This document shows, one piece after another, positions 1 to 8,987 of a DNA stretch of 64,000 nucleotides (position 1 is its first letter; every line of letters begins with the position of its first letter). A program made the translations under genes and the position numbers. The DNA lies in assembly GCA_020881235.1 (NCBI GenBank), contig JAJIYK010000016.1, positions 34,387 to 98,386 on the forward strand. Direction: 5' to 3'. The notes under the pieces were generated by a model. It ran no database searches and was not told where the DNA came from. It saw only the letters and a program-made list of their open reading frames with translations. The DNA is from Rickettsia endosymbiont of Oxypoda opaca. GTDB taxonomy: Bacteria; Pseudomonadota; Alphaproteobacteria; Rickettsiales; Rickettsiaceae.

Positions 1-96
1 CGATTCTGAATCCACACAGCAATGCTTTAGCTAGGAACGACATCGAGTTAAAACCTTGAAGTGCTTAAGTTTTTTTTTTGTCCCTAGGGCTTTATA

Positions 97-1608
97 ATGC
101 TAAGTACCTCGTCTTCATTTAGAAATAACTCCTTTAAAAGTAAATTTAGGGCTATGTTTTGGCCCGTGCATAATCATGAGCTAGGGAAATTTATCCCTAT
201 GAGTGCTTTAATGTTTTGCATTTTATTTAATCAAAATATCCTTCGAATTCTTAAAGATAGTATATTAATTTCTGAAATTAGTGCAGAAGTAGCAAGCTTT
301 GCTAAAGTTTATTGCGTTACTCCCGCTGCCGCTATATTTGTTATTGCTTATGCTAAAATGGTTAATCATTTTACATTTGAAAAGATTTTTTACTATCTAA
401 GTTTATTTTTTATCGGATTTTTTGTTGTTTTTGCTTTTATAATTTATCCTAATATTCATTTTTTTCATGCAAATCCCGATAATCTAACTCGCATGATGGA
501 AGCACACCCTCATTTTAAATGGTATATAGCTTTAATAGGTAACTGGGCATATATAGTATATTATAGTCTTGCCGAGCTTTGGCCAAATATTTTTTACGTA
601 TTATTATTTTGGCAATTCGCTAATGAATTAACTACTACCGAAGAAGCAAAAAGATTCTACACGCTTTTTTCTTTATTTGGCAATTCTTCTTTGATATTGG
701 TTGGCTTTCTGATGATGAATTTATCATCCGAGCAAACCATTATTAAATATTTTATTGATGTTTCGGACAATAAAATCACCCTTGTGCAAATATCGACTAT
801 TCTCGTAACCGTTGCGGCTATTGCTTCTTGCTTATTGGTAAGATTCATTACTAAAAATATATTTACTAACCCGACATTTTATGCCAAAGCCAAAAGCGGT
901 AGGTCAACTAAGGACAGAATGGGATTAATAAAAAGTTTCAAATATATCGCAAAGTCAAGATATCTTTGGTTACTACTAATATGTTCGGCAGCTTTTGGGT
1001 TATCGATGAATTTAGTAGAAGCAGTCTGGAAAGCAAAAATTAAAGAACTCTACCCGACAGTAAATACTTTTGCCGAATTTAATAGTCTGTACATACTTTG
1101 GACAGGGGTTGCTATTATGGTCATGACAATTATCGGTAATAATATCATGCGTACGTATAACTGGTTTGCCGCAGCCGTGATTTCGCCGGTTATAATAATG
1201 ATTACCGGCATATTATTTTTTATGTTGATAGTATTTGATCGACAAATATTATCGCTTTTTGAAGGAGCAATTTTAATGACCCCCCTTGCTCTTGCCGTAT
1301 CCATTGGTGCAATACAAAATATTTTAGCTAAAGGCACTAAATACTCAATTTGGGATGCCTCAAGGGAGATGTTATATATCCCCCTTGATAAAGAGTTAAA
1401 AACCAAAGGGAAGGCTGCCGTCGACGTAATAAGTTCTAAGGTCGGAAAATCTTCAAGCGGGCTGGTACAATCAATGATCTTTACTATAATACCGACGGCA
1501 ACTTTTAGCTCAATCTCCCCAATCTTAATGGTAATATTTACCTTTGTTTGTTTAGCGTGGATTTATGCGGTAAAGAAAATATATGTTGAATATCAAAAAA
1601 TAGCTTAA
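97..1608 (+). CDS. tlcE: Tlc-family nucleotide translocase (Tlc5-like)
   Basis: A 503-residue polytopic inner-membrane protein of the ATP/ADP antiporter (AAA/Tlc) family, by which obligate intracellular bacteria exchange nucleotides with the host cytosol. About twelve hydrophobic segments run through it. The N-terminal part contains the family pattern FNQNILRILKDS (near residues 44-55), LAELWPN (near 158) and FWQFANELTTTEEAKRFY (near 170-187); VEAVWKAKIKELYP follows near 308. From memory the sequence is closest to Rickettsia Tlc5, reported to carry guanine nucleotides; the family is certain, the paralogue and substrate are inferred. It ends two bases before gltA, which runs convergently. No clear Shine-Dalgarno precedes the ATG. 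Confidence 0.9.
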   Translation: MLSTSSSFRNNSFKSKFRAMFWPVHNHELGKFIPMSALMFCILFNQNILRILKDSILISEISAEVASFAKVYCVTPAAAIFVIAYAKMVNHFTFEKIFYYLSLFFIGFFVVFAFIIYPNIHFFHANPDNLTRMMEAHPHFKWYIALIGNWAYIVYYSLAELWPNIFYVLLFWQFANELTTTEEAKRFYTLFSLFGNSSLILVGFLMMNLSSEQTIIKYFIDVSDNKITLVQISTILVTVAAIASCLLVRFITKNIFTNPTFYAKAKSGRSTKDRMGLIKSFKYIAKSRYLWLLLICSAAFGLSMNLVEAVWKAKIKELYPTVNTFAEFNSLYILWTGVAIMVMTIIGNNIMRTYNWFAAAVISPVIIMITGILFFMLIVFDRQILSLFEGAILMTPLALAVSIGAIQNILAKGTKYSIWDASREMLYIPLDKELKTKGKAAVDVISSKVGKSSSGLVQSMIFTIIPTATFSSISPILMVIFTFVCLAWIYAVKKIYVEYQKIA

Positions 1609-1610
1609 AT

Positions 1611-2918
1611 TCACCGCTCCTTAATGTCTTTATACTCCCGCAAAACATGACCGGTATAAAGCTGTCTTGGTCGACTGATTTTTTGCTCCGGGTCTTCATG
1701 CATTTCTTTCCACTGTGCCATCCAGCCAACAGTTCTAGCTATGGCAAAAAGTACGGTAAACATTTGTGAGGGAATACCCATAGCCTGATAAATAATACCT
1801 GAATAAAAATCAACATTCGGATATAATTTATGTTCAATAAAATATTGATCTTTAAGAGCAATACTTTCAAGCTCTATGGCAATTTGTAACAACGGATTAT
1901 TTTTCAACTGCCCTAGCTCATTTAATACCTCTTTACAAGTTTCTTTAAGAACAGCCGCCCGTGGATCGTAATTTTTATATACTCGGTGACCGAAACCCAT
2001 TAGCCTAAACGGATCGTTCTTATCTTTAGCTTTAGCAATAAATTTCGGAATATTTTCGGGCGTAGCAATCTCTTTCAGCATATTTATAACCGCTTCATTA
2101 GCCCCGCCATGTGCAGGTCCCCATAAAGAAGCAATGCCCGTACTGATGCAGGCAAAAGGGTTAGCACCCGACGAGCCGGCTAGCCGCACTGTTGAAGTAG
2201 AAGCATTTTGCTCATGGTCGGCATGCAGAATAAATATTTTATTAAGAGCGTTTTTTATTATTGGATTTACCTGATATTTTTCACATGGCGTTGCAAACAT
2301 CATATATAAAAAATTTTCGGTAAAATCTAAATTATAATTAGGATAGATAAACGGTTGCCCAATCGAATATTTATAAGACATTGCGGCAATTGTCGGTATT
2401 TTGGCAATCATTCTAATAGCGGTTAGTTCATAATCGGCGTTTTTAACATTTAATAAATCGGGATAAAAAGCTGAAAGCGAACCGACTGCCGCAAGCATAA
2501 TAGCCATCGGGTGAGCGGAACTGCAAAATGTCGGGAATAAATTCCTTAGCCGCTCATTAAGCAGAGAGTGATGAGTAATTTTTTTAGTGAAATTGTTATA
2601 TTGCTCTTTATTGGGTAATTCTCCGTTAATTAATAAATAAGCTACTTCTAAAAACTCACTTTGTTCAGCTAAAGTTTTGATATCATAACCACGATGCCGG
2701 AGTATGCCAAGATCGCCGTCTATATAAGTTATAGTAGACTGACAAGAAGCGGTAGACATAAATCCCGGGTCGTAAGTAAAATAACCAGTTTCGGAGTAAA
2801 TTTTACTAACGTCAATAACATCTTCTCCGATGCTGGCTTTTTTTATGGGTAACTTAAATATTTTATCTTTGATTTTTAATTCGACAAATTCTGAATCATT
2901 ACTATTTTTGTTACTCAT
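1611..2918 (-). CDS. gltA: citrate synthase
   Basis: Citrate synthase condenses oxaloacetate and acetyl-CoA in the TCA cycle. The catalytic residues are visible: the [10 protein letters not shown] histidine, the [13 protein letters not shown] histidine and the PNVDFYSG aspartate. A GTG lies two codons upstream, but the ATG at 2918 is preferred: it sits seven bases after AAGG and gives 435 residues, the usual Rickettsia length. The protein is clearly homologous to other Rickettsia GltA but differs from the spotted-fever/typhus versions I recall at many sites, chiefly in the N-terminal third. Two hairpins precede the gene (see 2928-2975). It is convergent with the translocase gene. Confidence 0.97.
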   Translation of the reverse strand: MSNKNSNDSEFVELKIKDKIFKLPIKKASIGEDVIDVSKIYSETGYFTYDPGFMSTASCQSTITYIDGDLGILRHRGYDIKTLAEQSEFLEVAYLLINGELPNKEQYNNFTKKITHHSLLNERLRNLFPTFCSSAHPMAIMLAAVGSLSAFYPDLLNVKNADYELTAIRMIAKIPTIAAMSYKYSIGQPFIYPNYNLDFTENFLYMMFATPCEKYQVNPIIKNALNKIFILHADHEQNASTSTVRLAGSSGANPFACISTGIASLWGPAHGGANEAVINMLKEIATPENIPKFIAKAKDKNDPFRLMGFGHRVYKNYDPRAAVLKETCKEVLNELGQLKNNPLLQIAIELESIALKDQYFIEHKLYPNVDFYSGIIYQAMGIPSQMFTVLFAIARTVGWMAQWKEMHEDPEQKISRPRQLYTGHVLREYKDIKER

Positions 2919-2927
2919 ATCCACACC

Positions 2928-2975
2928 TTATACTTTTGCTATACCAAAAGTATAACCCTACTTTAAGGAAAGTAG
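2928..2975 (-). promoter_or_regulatory. tandem hairpins just upstream of gltA
   Basis: Two perfect inverted repeats lie between hicB and gltA. The first has 11-bp arms (2928-2938 with 2945-2955) around a six-base loop. The second has 7-bp arms (2958-2964 with 2969-2975) around AAGG. The first hairpin reaches the AAGG ribosome-binding bases of gltA. They could act as a terminator for the upstream hicAB operon, as a 5' leader structure for gltA, or both; the sequence does not decide. Confidence 0.5.
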
Positions 2976-3039
2976 AAATAAATTCTATTTTTTATAAAAT
3001 TTTTTTTTCAAAATTTGTAATTTTATTCACAGAATCTAA

Positions 3040-3393
3040 TCAGTACTGTAATTTATATTTTATAAATTCATTTAAAGCTTTTTTAACTATTCCATTTAAA
3101 GTATCCCCATGTTGTAAAGCATATAAGCTTGCTTCTTTATGTAGCTCAGGTTCAATTCTAACATTAAAACTACCTTTAAATGGCTTATCAGATGTTTTAC
3201 CAAGTGTATTACAATCTTCTAAATAACTATCTACCGCTTCATGAAACGATAATATTAAAGATTTGCCATCAGAAGCCTCATAGCTTATCAAGTCTCTTAT
3301 AAATTCTATTTTACCAAAAAATAACTCTTCTGAAGAATCAAAATGTACTGATCCTAGATAGCCTTTATAACTTATAAAATCATTTTTTATCAT
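3040..3393 (-). CDS. hicB: HicB-type antitoxin
   Basis: A 117-residue protein with the HicB layout: an N-terminal partial RNase-H-like fold (GYLGSVHFDSSEELFFGKI, then a SFHEAVDSYLEDC helix) and a C-terminal ribbon-helix-helix DNA-binding part (FNVRIEPELHKEASLYAL followed by a second helix). In this family it neutralises HicA and represses the operon. Its ATG overlaps the end of hicA by four bases, so the pair is translationally coupled with the toxin first, the usual hicAB order. Confidence 0.85.
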   Translation of the reverse strand: MIKNDFISYKGYLGSVHFDSSEELFFGKIEFIRDLISYEASDGKSLILSFHEAVDSYLEDCNTLGKTSDKPFKGSFNVRIEPELHKEASLYALQHGDTLNGIVKKALNEFIKYKLQY

Positions 3394-3647
3394 ATTAATC
3401 CTTCTTCTTCTAATTTTTTAATTATTTGTTCAATTGAATAAAGCTTTACGATTGATTCGGGATGAGGTTTATGTAAGTTAATAATTAATCCTGTTTTCTT
3501 ATTATAAAACTTTCTCCTAGAGCCACCGGTTTTCCCTCTTGTAATTTCTTCAAAATTTAAGTTACCGAATAATCTAGCTAATTCAGCCCACGTAAAATCT
3601 TTAGGTTTTGATTTTAATCTTTTAATAAGCTTATCTATTGAACTCAA
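3390..3647 (-). CDS. hicA: HicA-type mRNA interferase toxin
   Basis: An 85-residue HicA-family toxin, which binds and cleaves mRNA through a double-stranded-RNA-binding-like fold. The diagnostic stretch is GGSRRKFYN followed by LHKPHP, whose central histidine (of the LHKPHP motif) corresponds to the family catalytic histidine. The N-terminal part also shows a WAELARLFG helix. It is longer than the shortest HicA proteins but within range and appears intact. It is first in a two-gene operon with hicB. Confidence 0.85.
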   Translation of the reverse strand: MSSIDKLIKRLKSKPKDFTWAELARLFGNLNFEEITRGKTGGSRRKFYNKKTGLIINLHKPHPESIVKLYSIEQIIKKLEEEGLI

Positions 3648-3665
3648 CTTAATATTCTTTCCAAT

Positions 3666-3716
3666 TAAAACCCCAGTATAACATACTTATTAATACAAGT
3701 AACTAAAATTAGTTAC
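3666..3716 (-). promoter_or_regulatory. hicAB promoter/operator candidate
   Basis: A perfect 18-bp inverted repeat (GTAACTAA, two bases, TTAGTTAC; 3699-3716) lies upstream of hicA. Read on the minus strand, TTACTT and TATACT with a 16-base spacer form a plausible -35/-10 pair, with the palindrome overlapping the -35. That is the expected placement for autorepression by HicB. It could instead be an inefficient terminator for the upstream uracil-DNA glycosylase gene, but no T-run follows. Confidence 0.45.
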
Positions 3717-3728
3717 AAATTTTATACT

Positions 3729-4541
3729 TTACGCTAAGTTCTTATTTGCAAGGTATTCTTTAATCTTCAGTAAATCATACCATGAGGTGCGTTTTTGCAT
3801 AGGTTGCCGTAGTAAGTAAGCAGGGTGGAACATAGCAGTCGTTTGGATAGGAGCGGTTAAATATTTATTAGTGTAAAAATAATATTCCTGCCTAATTTTG
3901 GTAATACCGGCATTTTTCCCGAGCAAACTAGTTGCGGCAGTACTACCAACTAAAATAATTAATTTGGGGTTAATCAGTGCAATATGTTTCTCGACAAAGG
4001 GTCTGCAAATATCGACTTCCTCAAGAGTCGGCTGACGATTAGCGGGTGGACGCCAGAACACCGTATTAGTAATATAAGCGTTATCTTTTCGTGAAATTCC
4101 GATAGCCGACAACATATTATCAAGCAAATTCCCACTTTCACCGCAGAAAGGTATACCTTTCAAATCTTCATTACTTCCGGGTGCTTCACCTATCAACATA
4201 ATAGCAGCTTTAGGATTGCCGTCACCGAATACCGTGTTATTAGCCAGCTTCTTTAACTCGCAGCCGTCAAAATTTAGTAGAGATTCTTTTAACTCTGCTA
4301 TATTATTAGCTTTATCGGCAAGCGACCTTGCTAAAGTAATATTTGTAGTTTCTTGAGAAAAGTTTGACGTATTAACAACTACTACGCTTTTTTTCATAGG
4401 TTCAACTTTAGAATTTTCTAGTTCCGTTTGCTTTATTACTTTATTTATTTCTATTTCTTTTATTGACTCTGAGCAATAATATTCTATACCGATTGCTTGC
4501 AACCATTTAAGGTGGTCGGTTTTTTGTGTTAAATAATCCAT
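3729..4541 (-). CDS. uracil-DNA glycosylase, family-4-like
   Basis: Removes uracil from DNA in base-excision repair. Motif 1 is GEAPGSNED and motif 2 is HPAYLLRQP near the C-terminus. An N-terminal extension of about 100 residues precedes the domain, as in other alphaproteobacterial members. Of the four Fe-S cysteines I recall for thermophile family-4 enzymes, only two equivalents are visible (DGCELK and ICRPF); the position before RPPANR is tryptophan. The frame stays open to 4583, but the ATG at 4541 avoids overlapping the divergent rluD start at 4569. It lies upstream of hicAB on the same strand. Confidence 0.85.
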   Translation of the reverse strand: MDYLTQKTDHLKWLQAIGIEYYCSESIKEIEINKVIKQTELENSKVEPMKKSVVVVNTSNFSQETTNITLARSLADKANNIAELKESLLNFDGCELKKLANNTVFGDGNPKAAIMLIGEAPGSNEDLKGIPFCGESGNLLDNMLSAIGISRKDNAYITNTVFWRPPANRQPTLEEVDICRPFVEKHIALINPKLIILVGSTAATSLLGKNAGITKIRQEYYFYTNKYLTAPIQTTAMFHPAYLLRQPMQKRTSWYDLLKIKEYLANKNLA

Positions 4542-4568
4542 TTTATGTTTTAATCTATAATTGCTATT

Positions 4569-5513
4569 ATGATAAAATACCACGTACCGCCCGAGCTAAA
4601 CGGCTTTAGACTTGACAAAGCCTTATCTACACTTCTTAATCAAGTCTCGAGGAGTCAAATTCAAAAAGCTATTAAAGCTTCTTGTGTGCAAGTTAATGAA
4701 GTAATTATTTCCGATTCTAACGTTCCGGTCAAGGAGAATGATGTTATATTATTTGCCTTTAAAGAACCGGAGCCGGTAACGATGAAAGCCGCTAATCTCA
4801 AGCTTGATATAGTTTATGAGGATGAGGATTTAATCGTAATCAACAAAGCCACCGGTATGACGGTACACCCGGGAGCCGGTCACTATCAAGATACGCTTGT
4901 TAATGCCTTATTATATCATTGCAAGATTTTATCCGATATCGGTTCGCCTGAAAGACCGGGCATAGTTCATCGCTTAGATAAGGACACTTCCGGTTTAATG
5001 GTGGTTGCTAAAAATAATTTTGCTCATATGACGCTTGCAAATCACATAGAGAAACGGCAAGTAGTACGGAAATATAAAGCATTAGTCTGGGGTGTAATTA
5101 ACCCCTTAGAGGGAATAATTAAAAATAATATCGGTCGTAGTCGCATAGATCGACAAAAAATGACGATATTAAAATACGGAGGCAAAGAGGCTATCACTCA
5201 TTATAAAACTATGGAGTTATTTTTTCATGGCTCTATCAGCATGGTTGAGTGCAAACTTAGCACGGGTAGAACTCATCAGATTAGAGTGCAGCTAAGCCAC
5301 TTAAAACATTCGGTGGTCGGTGATCAATTATACGGCAATAACGATAGAAAAGTAAATTATAGCCCGCCGGAATTAAAGGCAAAACTAATTAATTTTAAAC
5401 GCCAAGCTTTGCATTCGTGGTATTTAAGCTTTACCCACCCCGTGAGTGGTCAATTTATGGAATTTTCTAGCGACTTACCGCAAGATATACAAAATATAAT
5501 CAATTGTCATTGA
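4569..5513 (+). CDS. rluD: 23S rRNA pseudouridine synthase RluD family
   Basis: A 314-residue RluA/RluD-type pseudouridine synthase. It has an N-terminal S4 RNA-binding domain (about residues 9-70, with SRSQIQKAIK) and the catalytic motif HRLDKDTSGL containing the essential aspartate. A later GRTHQIRVQLSH motif is also typical. RluD modifies helix 69 of 23S rRNA; RluC specificity cannot be excluded from sequence alone. It starts 27 bases from the divergent uracil-DNA glycosylase start, so the two may share a bidirectional promoter. Confidence 0.85.
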   Translation: MIKYHVPPELNGFRLDKALSTLLNQVSRSQIQKAIKASCVQVNEVIISDSNVPVKENDVILFAFKEPEPVTMKAANLKLDIVYEDEDLIVINKATGMTVHPGAGHYQDTLVNALLYHCKILSDIGSPERPGIVHRLDKDTSGLMVVAKNNFAHMTLANHIEKRQVVRKYKALVWGVINPLEGIIKNNIGRSRIDRQKMTILKYGGKEAITHYKTMELFFHGSISMVECKLSTGRTHQIRVQLSHLKHSVVGDQLYGNNDRKVNYSPPELKAKLINFKRQALHSWYLSFTHPVSGQFMEFSSDLPQDIQNIINCH

Positions 5514-5535
5514 TTTTGTTCTCAAGATAGTATAG

Positions 5536-5554
5536 ACTAGTTTAATAAACTGGT
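5536..5554 (+). promoter_or_regulatory. operator candidate of the Phd/VapC operon
   Basis: A 19-bp near-perfect palindrome (arms ACTAGTTTA / TAAACTGGT, one mismatch; inner 13 bp AGTTTAATAAACT perfect) lies 17 bases upstream of the antitoxin start. It follows a TATAGA element that could serve as a -10. Phd/YefM antitoxins typically autorepress by binding such palindromes. Confidence 0.5.
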
Positions 5555-5571
5555 GTATTAAGAGGTTATAT

Positions 5572-5814
5572 ATGCGAACTGTAGGAATGTTTAAAACAAA
5601 AACACATCTTCCGGAATTAATAAAAGACGTTGCAGCAGGCGAAGAGCTTTGCATAACTAATAGAGGAAAAGAAGTAGCTTTTATAATTCCTGTTAGTAAA
5701 TATTATCAAAATAAATTTTCTAATGTATTTCAAGAATTTGTGAAGCTTAAAAAACGTGTCCCATTAGGTGATATAGATACTATTTTAGAAATGAAAAATT
5801 TAGGTAGAAAATGA
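5572..5814 (+). CDS. Phd/YefM-type antitoxin
   Basis: An 80-residue antitoxin. The N-terminal half (MRTVGMFKTKTHLPELIKDVAAGEE, then ITNRGKEVAFIIPV) has the Phd/YefM DNA-binding pattern: the element K(T/A)xLxxLxxxVxxGExxxITxxGxxVAxxxP. The C-terminal half (about residues 45-80) is the expected flexible toxin-binding region. GAGG upstream of the ATG gives a fair ribosome-binding site. Its stop codon overlaps the toxin start as ATGA, the usual coupled arrangement. Many genomes label this pairing VapB even when the fold is Phd. Confidence 0.85.
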   Translation: MRTVGMFKTKTHLPELIKDVAAGEELCITNRGKEVAFIIPVSKYYQNKFSNVFQEFVKLKKRVPLGDIDTILEMKNLGRK

Positions 5815-6230
5815 ATCTAGTGGTAGATTGCTCTTTTATTATGTCCTCTATTTTACCTGATGAACTTTTGATAAAGAGCAAAAATATTTATGACAAAATC
5901 ATCGAAAATACATACACAGTATATGTTCCTGCTATATTTTATTTAGAATGTAATAATGTTCTTATCAATTCTTTAAAAAGACAAAGGATAGACAAAAATG
6001 GTTATGATGATTATATAAAATTGCTAAGTTTATTACCTATTAATGTCGATAAATTTTGTTCTACTTCGGAGGCTTTATATACTATAGCTAAACTAGCTAC
6101 CGAACATAACCTAACTTCCTATGATGCTTGCTATCTTGAGCTAGCACTGCGACTAGAAGCAAATATTGTAACGCTAGATAAAAACCTAGCTGCAAGCTGT
6201 TGGCAAAACGGTATTAACTCAGTAATTTAA
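5811..6230 (+). CDS. vapC: PIN-domain toxin VapC
   Basis: A 139-residue PIN-domain ribonuclease toxin. The conserved acidic residues are in place: D6 (VVDCSF), E46 (YLECNN), D105 (SYDACYLELA) and D123 (TLDKNLA), so it should be catalytically competent. VapC proteins usually cleave tRNA or rRNA loops; the target here is unknown. It starts inside the stop of the antitoxin gene and ends 13 bases before prmC-trmB. Confidence 0.87.
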   Translation: MNLVVDCSFIMSSILPDELLIKSKNIYDKIIENTYTVYVPAIFYLECNNVLINSLKRQRIDKNGYDDYIKLLSLLPINVDKFCSTSEALYTIAKLATEHNLTSYDACYLELALRLEANIVTLDKNLAASCWQNGINSVI

Positions 6231-6243
6231 CGTTTTATCTTTC

Positions 6244-7806
6244 ATGCCATTCTCCATACAACAATGTCTTAATGAAGCAACCGATAAATTAAAGAAAATT
6301 GGCATTAACTCGCCCGAACTAGAAGCAAGAATTTTGCTGCAATATGCTATAGGCAAGCCGCTTGAATATCTACTCACGCACGGCGAAGAAATATTAACGG
6401 AATCTACGTTATCTATTTTTGAAGATTTTATAAATAGGCGTCTAAAATTCGAGCCAATAGCCTATATTAGCGGCGTTAAAGAATTTTATAGTCATGAATT
6501 TATCGTTAATAAGCATGTATTAATCCCACGTACGGATACGGAGTTATTAGTTGATGTTGTAGTAGAATTAGCAGTGTCACCCCGTGGCTTGACCACGGGG
6601 TCCAGAAAATCTTCCATAAAAAGACTGGATTCCGTGGTCAAGCCACGGAATGACAAACTCTTCAGCATTCTAGAACTCGGTACGGGTAGCGGTTGTATTG
6701 CTATCACCTTATTACTTGAACTTCCAAACAGTGCGGCAATTGCAACGGATATAAGCCTTGATGCCTTAGACATTGCTAAAAATAATGCTCTAAAACATAA
6801 AATAGATGACCGAATAAAAATAATTCATAGCGACTGGTTTGAAAATATAGAAGAACAGAAATTTGACTTTATTGTTAGCAATCCGCCTTATATTTCACAA
6901 GCAGAAACCGCCGATATGGCAGTTGAGACAATCAAGCATGAACCGCACCTTGCGTTATTTGCCGATCAAGAAGGGTTACAAGCTTATTATGCAATCGCTC
7001 GAGAATCTAAAAGATTTTTAAAGCCGAGCGGTAAGTTAATAATAGAAATCGGCTATCTTCAAGCAGAAAAGGTAAGCAAAATTTTTAATGACTATGGTTA
7101 TATTATCGAGCATATTTATAAGGATTTACAAGGTTACTCACGGGTACTTGTAATATCTTGTATCTCTTTAAATCGCTCATATGCAAGGCGTATCGGTAAA
7201 AGCCTATCCTCCTTACAACAAAATTTACTAAAAAATGAATTACCGAATTATCTATTTTCTCTGGAAAAAATAAAATCCGAGAAACGTAAGATATCCCTGG
7301 AAATAGGCTTTGGTATGGGGGAGCATTTTATCCATCAGGCTAAAACTAATCCGGAGATGCTTTTTATCGGCGTAGAAGTATATTTAAACGGCGTAGCAAA
7401 TGTTTTAAAGCTAGCTCAAGAGCAGAATGTGACAAATTTTTTACTTTGGTCAAATAATTTAGATTTTATATTATACAAATTACCTAATAAAATATTAGAT
7501 GGAATCTATATTTTATTTCCCGATCCGTGGTCGAAAAATAAACAAAAAAAGAAACGTATTTTGAATCAGGAGCGGCTAAATATTTTACAAAGTAAATTAA
7601 AAACTAACGGCAGCTTTATATTTGCTTCCGATATTGAGGATTATTTTAATGAAACACTTAAGCTAATTCAGCAAAATCCTAATTTTCAAATTGTAAATAA
7701 TAATGATTATTATCAACCTCACGATAATTATATAATTACCAAATATCACCAAAAAGCTATTAATGAAGGTAGAGCCGCAAAATTTATAAGAGCTATAGTC
7801 AAATGA
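6244..7806 (+). CDS. prmC/trmB: fused PrmC release-factor methyltransferase / TrmB tRNA m7G methyltransferase
   Basis: A 520-residue two-enzyme fusion. Residues 1 to about 300 are PrmC (HemK), which methylates the GGQ glutamine of release factors: PRTDTELL (95-102), ELGTGSG (144-150) and the catalytic SNPPY. The remainder is TrmB, forming m7G46 in t[12 protein letters not shown], then [14 protein letters not shown], then a C-terminal EGRAAKFI. Both halves carry their SAM and catalytic motifs. Residues about 111-138 are an in-frame palindromic repeat (6574-6655) lying just before the SAM-binding motif. The fusion is known in Rickettsia. It overlaps the convergent carbonic-anhydrase-like gene by eight bases. 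Confidence 0.93.
   Translation: MPFSIQQCLNEATDKLKKIGINSPELEARILLQYAIGKPLEYLLTHGEEILTESTLSIFEDFINRRLKFEPIAYISGVKEFYSHEFIVNKHVLIPRTDTELLVDVVVELAVSPRGLTTGSRKSSIKRLDSVVKPRNDKLFSILELGTGSGCIAITLLLELPNSAAIATDISLDALDIAKNNALKHKIDDRIKIIHSDWFENIEEQKFDFIVSNPPYISQAETADMAVETIKHEPHLALFADQEGLQAYYAIARESKRFLKPSGKLIIEIGYLQAEKVSKIFNDYGYIIEHIYKDLQGYSRVLVISCISLNRSYARRIGKSLSSLQQNLLKNELPNYLFSLEKIKSEKRKISLEIGFGMGEHFIHQAKTNPEMLFIGVEVYLNGVANVLKLAQEQNVTNFLLWSNNLDFILYKLPNKILDGIYILFPDPWSKNKQKKKRILNQERLNILQSKLKTNGSFIFASDIEDYFNETLKLIQQNPNFQIVNNNDYYQPHDNYIITKYHQKAINEGRAAKFIRAIVK
6574..6655. repeat. palindromic repeat inserted in frame in prmC-trmB
   Basis: An 82-base stretch with the same architecture as the intergenic family-A repeats: GTGTCA, an inverted CCGTGGCTTGACCACGG arm, TCCAGAAAA, a short centre with AAAAAGACTGGA, a second CCGTGGTCAAGCCACGG arm, then AATGAC. 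It is read through in the prmC frame and encodes about 28 residues absent from ordinary PrmC proteins, between the PRTDTELL and GTGSG motifs. Confidence 0.93.
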
Positions 7807-8347
7807 TTTTCTTTGCTATATGCAAGGCGTTATTCTTATAAATCTGTTCTACTACCCCGTCAAGCCCCATTAAAAAAGTATAGACTTTCAAATTTGGAAA
7901 TTTTTCGTTAATTATTTCTCTTGCCTTATTTAAAATTTCTGCATGTGCTACTGTTTCTTTTTCAGGGGTTTCAAGATATTCTTCACCGATAAGAAGCTTA
8001 TAAGCTCCGCATTCACGGTGATCAAGAAAAATAATTTGTTTAATATTATGTAATTTTTGTAAAATCTCAATAACATCTTCAATTGTTTTACCCCAATAAG
8101 GATATTGATTATTGACTAAAGCAAGGGAAGAACCCGGAAGCGATACTTCATCATAGTCATCTAGCAAATTTAATTTGTTCATAAAATCAACGGTCTCATC
8201 CCTTAACCGAAAGTCAACACAAGAAATAAGCAGGGTAGAAGCTTTATTAAGCACCTTAAGATGCTCGTTACTTACTTTTACTTTTAAAACTTTTTTGCCG
8301 GCGATAGCATCTTTATTATTGGCATAAAGATTGAAATTAGATAACAT
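7799..8347 (-). CDS. beta-carbonic-anhydrase-like protein
   Basis: A 182-residue soluble protein with the beta-carbonic anhydrase signature in reduced form: [10 protein letters not shown] (Cys-x-Asp-x-Arg) near residues 43-52 and DHRECGA (His-x-x-Cys) near 107-113. These supply the zinc ligands and the Asp/Arg dyad. Real beta-carbonic anhydrases are usually somewhat longer and have CSDSR, so activity on bicarbonate is plausible but unproven. The end of the gene overlaps the 3' end of prmC-trmB on the opposite strand. Confidence 0.7.
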   Translation of the reverse strand: MLSNFNLYANNKDAIAGKKVLKVKVSNEHLKVLNKASTLLISCVDFRLRDETVDFMNKLNLLDDYDEVSLPGSSLALVNNQYPYWGKTIEDVIEILQKLHNIKQIIFLDHRECGAYKLLIGEEYLETPEKETVAHAEILNKAREIINEKFPNLKVYTFLMGLDGVVEQIYKNNALHIAKKII

Positions 8348-8387
8348 AATTAACCCTAAATTATATATTTTACAGCATAACCTCCAT

Positions 8388-8933
8388 TTAAAAATATTTA
8401 CTACACGCCTTAAAATAAGAATAACCGGTTATAATTGTTAAAAAAGCAGCAACCCATAAAATTATTTCTCCTAATAAATCTAAGTAAGCAATACCGGAGC
8501 CTTTTGAACCCAGTATTAATATCGACAAAGCAAACATCTGCAAAAATGTTTTCACCTTAGCAAGCCTTGATACCGGAACACTTACTTTAACTAAGGCTAA
8601 AAACTCCCGTAAACCGCTAACTAAAAATTCCCTAGCTAAAATTAGTAAGCAAGGTATTTCCCCTACCATATCTTTTTTTAATAACATTATAATAACGCAG
8701 CCGACTAATATTTTGTCTGCTACTGGATCGAACATCCTACCGAAATTTGAAACCAAATTAAATTTCCTAGCTATATATCCGTCAAAAAAATCGGTAATAC
8801 TGGCTAAAATAAATAATACTGCCCCAAGCCTATGAGCAAAGGGATGCTCTAGATAAAAAGTCATTACAATAACCGGAATGACGGTAATTCTAGCTATCGT
8901 CAGATAATTCGGTAAATTTTCATCAATTTTCAT
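8388..8933 (-). CDS. pgsA: CDP-diacylglycerol-glycerol-3-phosphate 3-phosphatidyltransferase
   Basis: A 181-residue membrane enzyme making phosphatidylglycerophosphate, the precursor of phosphatidylglycerol and cardiolipin. The CDP-alcohol phosphotransferase motif is complete: [19 protein letters not shown] followed by FDPVADK, matching D-x2-D-G-x2-A-R-x8-G-x3-D-x3-D. About four to five hydrophobic segments are seen. It is transcribed in the same direction as the carbonic-anhydrase-like gene 40 bases downstream. Confidence 0.93.
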   Translation of the reverse strand: MKIDENLPNYLTIARITVIPVIVMTFYLEHPFAHRLGAVLFILASITDFFDGYIARKFNLVSNFGRMFDPVADKILVGCVIIMLLKKDMVGEIPCLLILAREFLVSGLREFLALVKVSVPVSRLAKVKTFLQMFALSILILGSKGSGIAYLDLLGEIILWVAAFLTIITGYSYFKACSKYF

Positions 8934-8987
8934 TAATTAATAATTTTTATTTTTCATAAAAATATGTCCTTCTTGTTAAGGCTTTGG

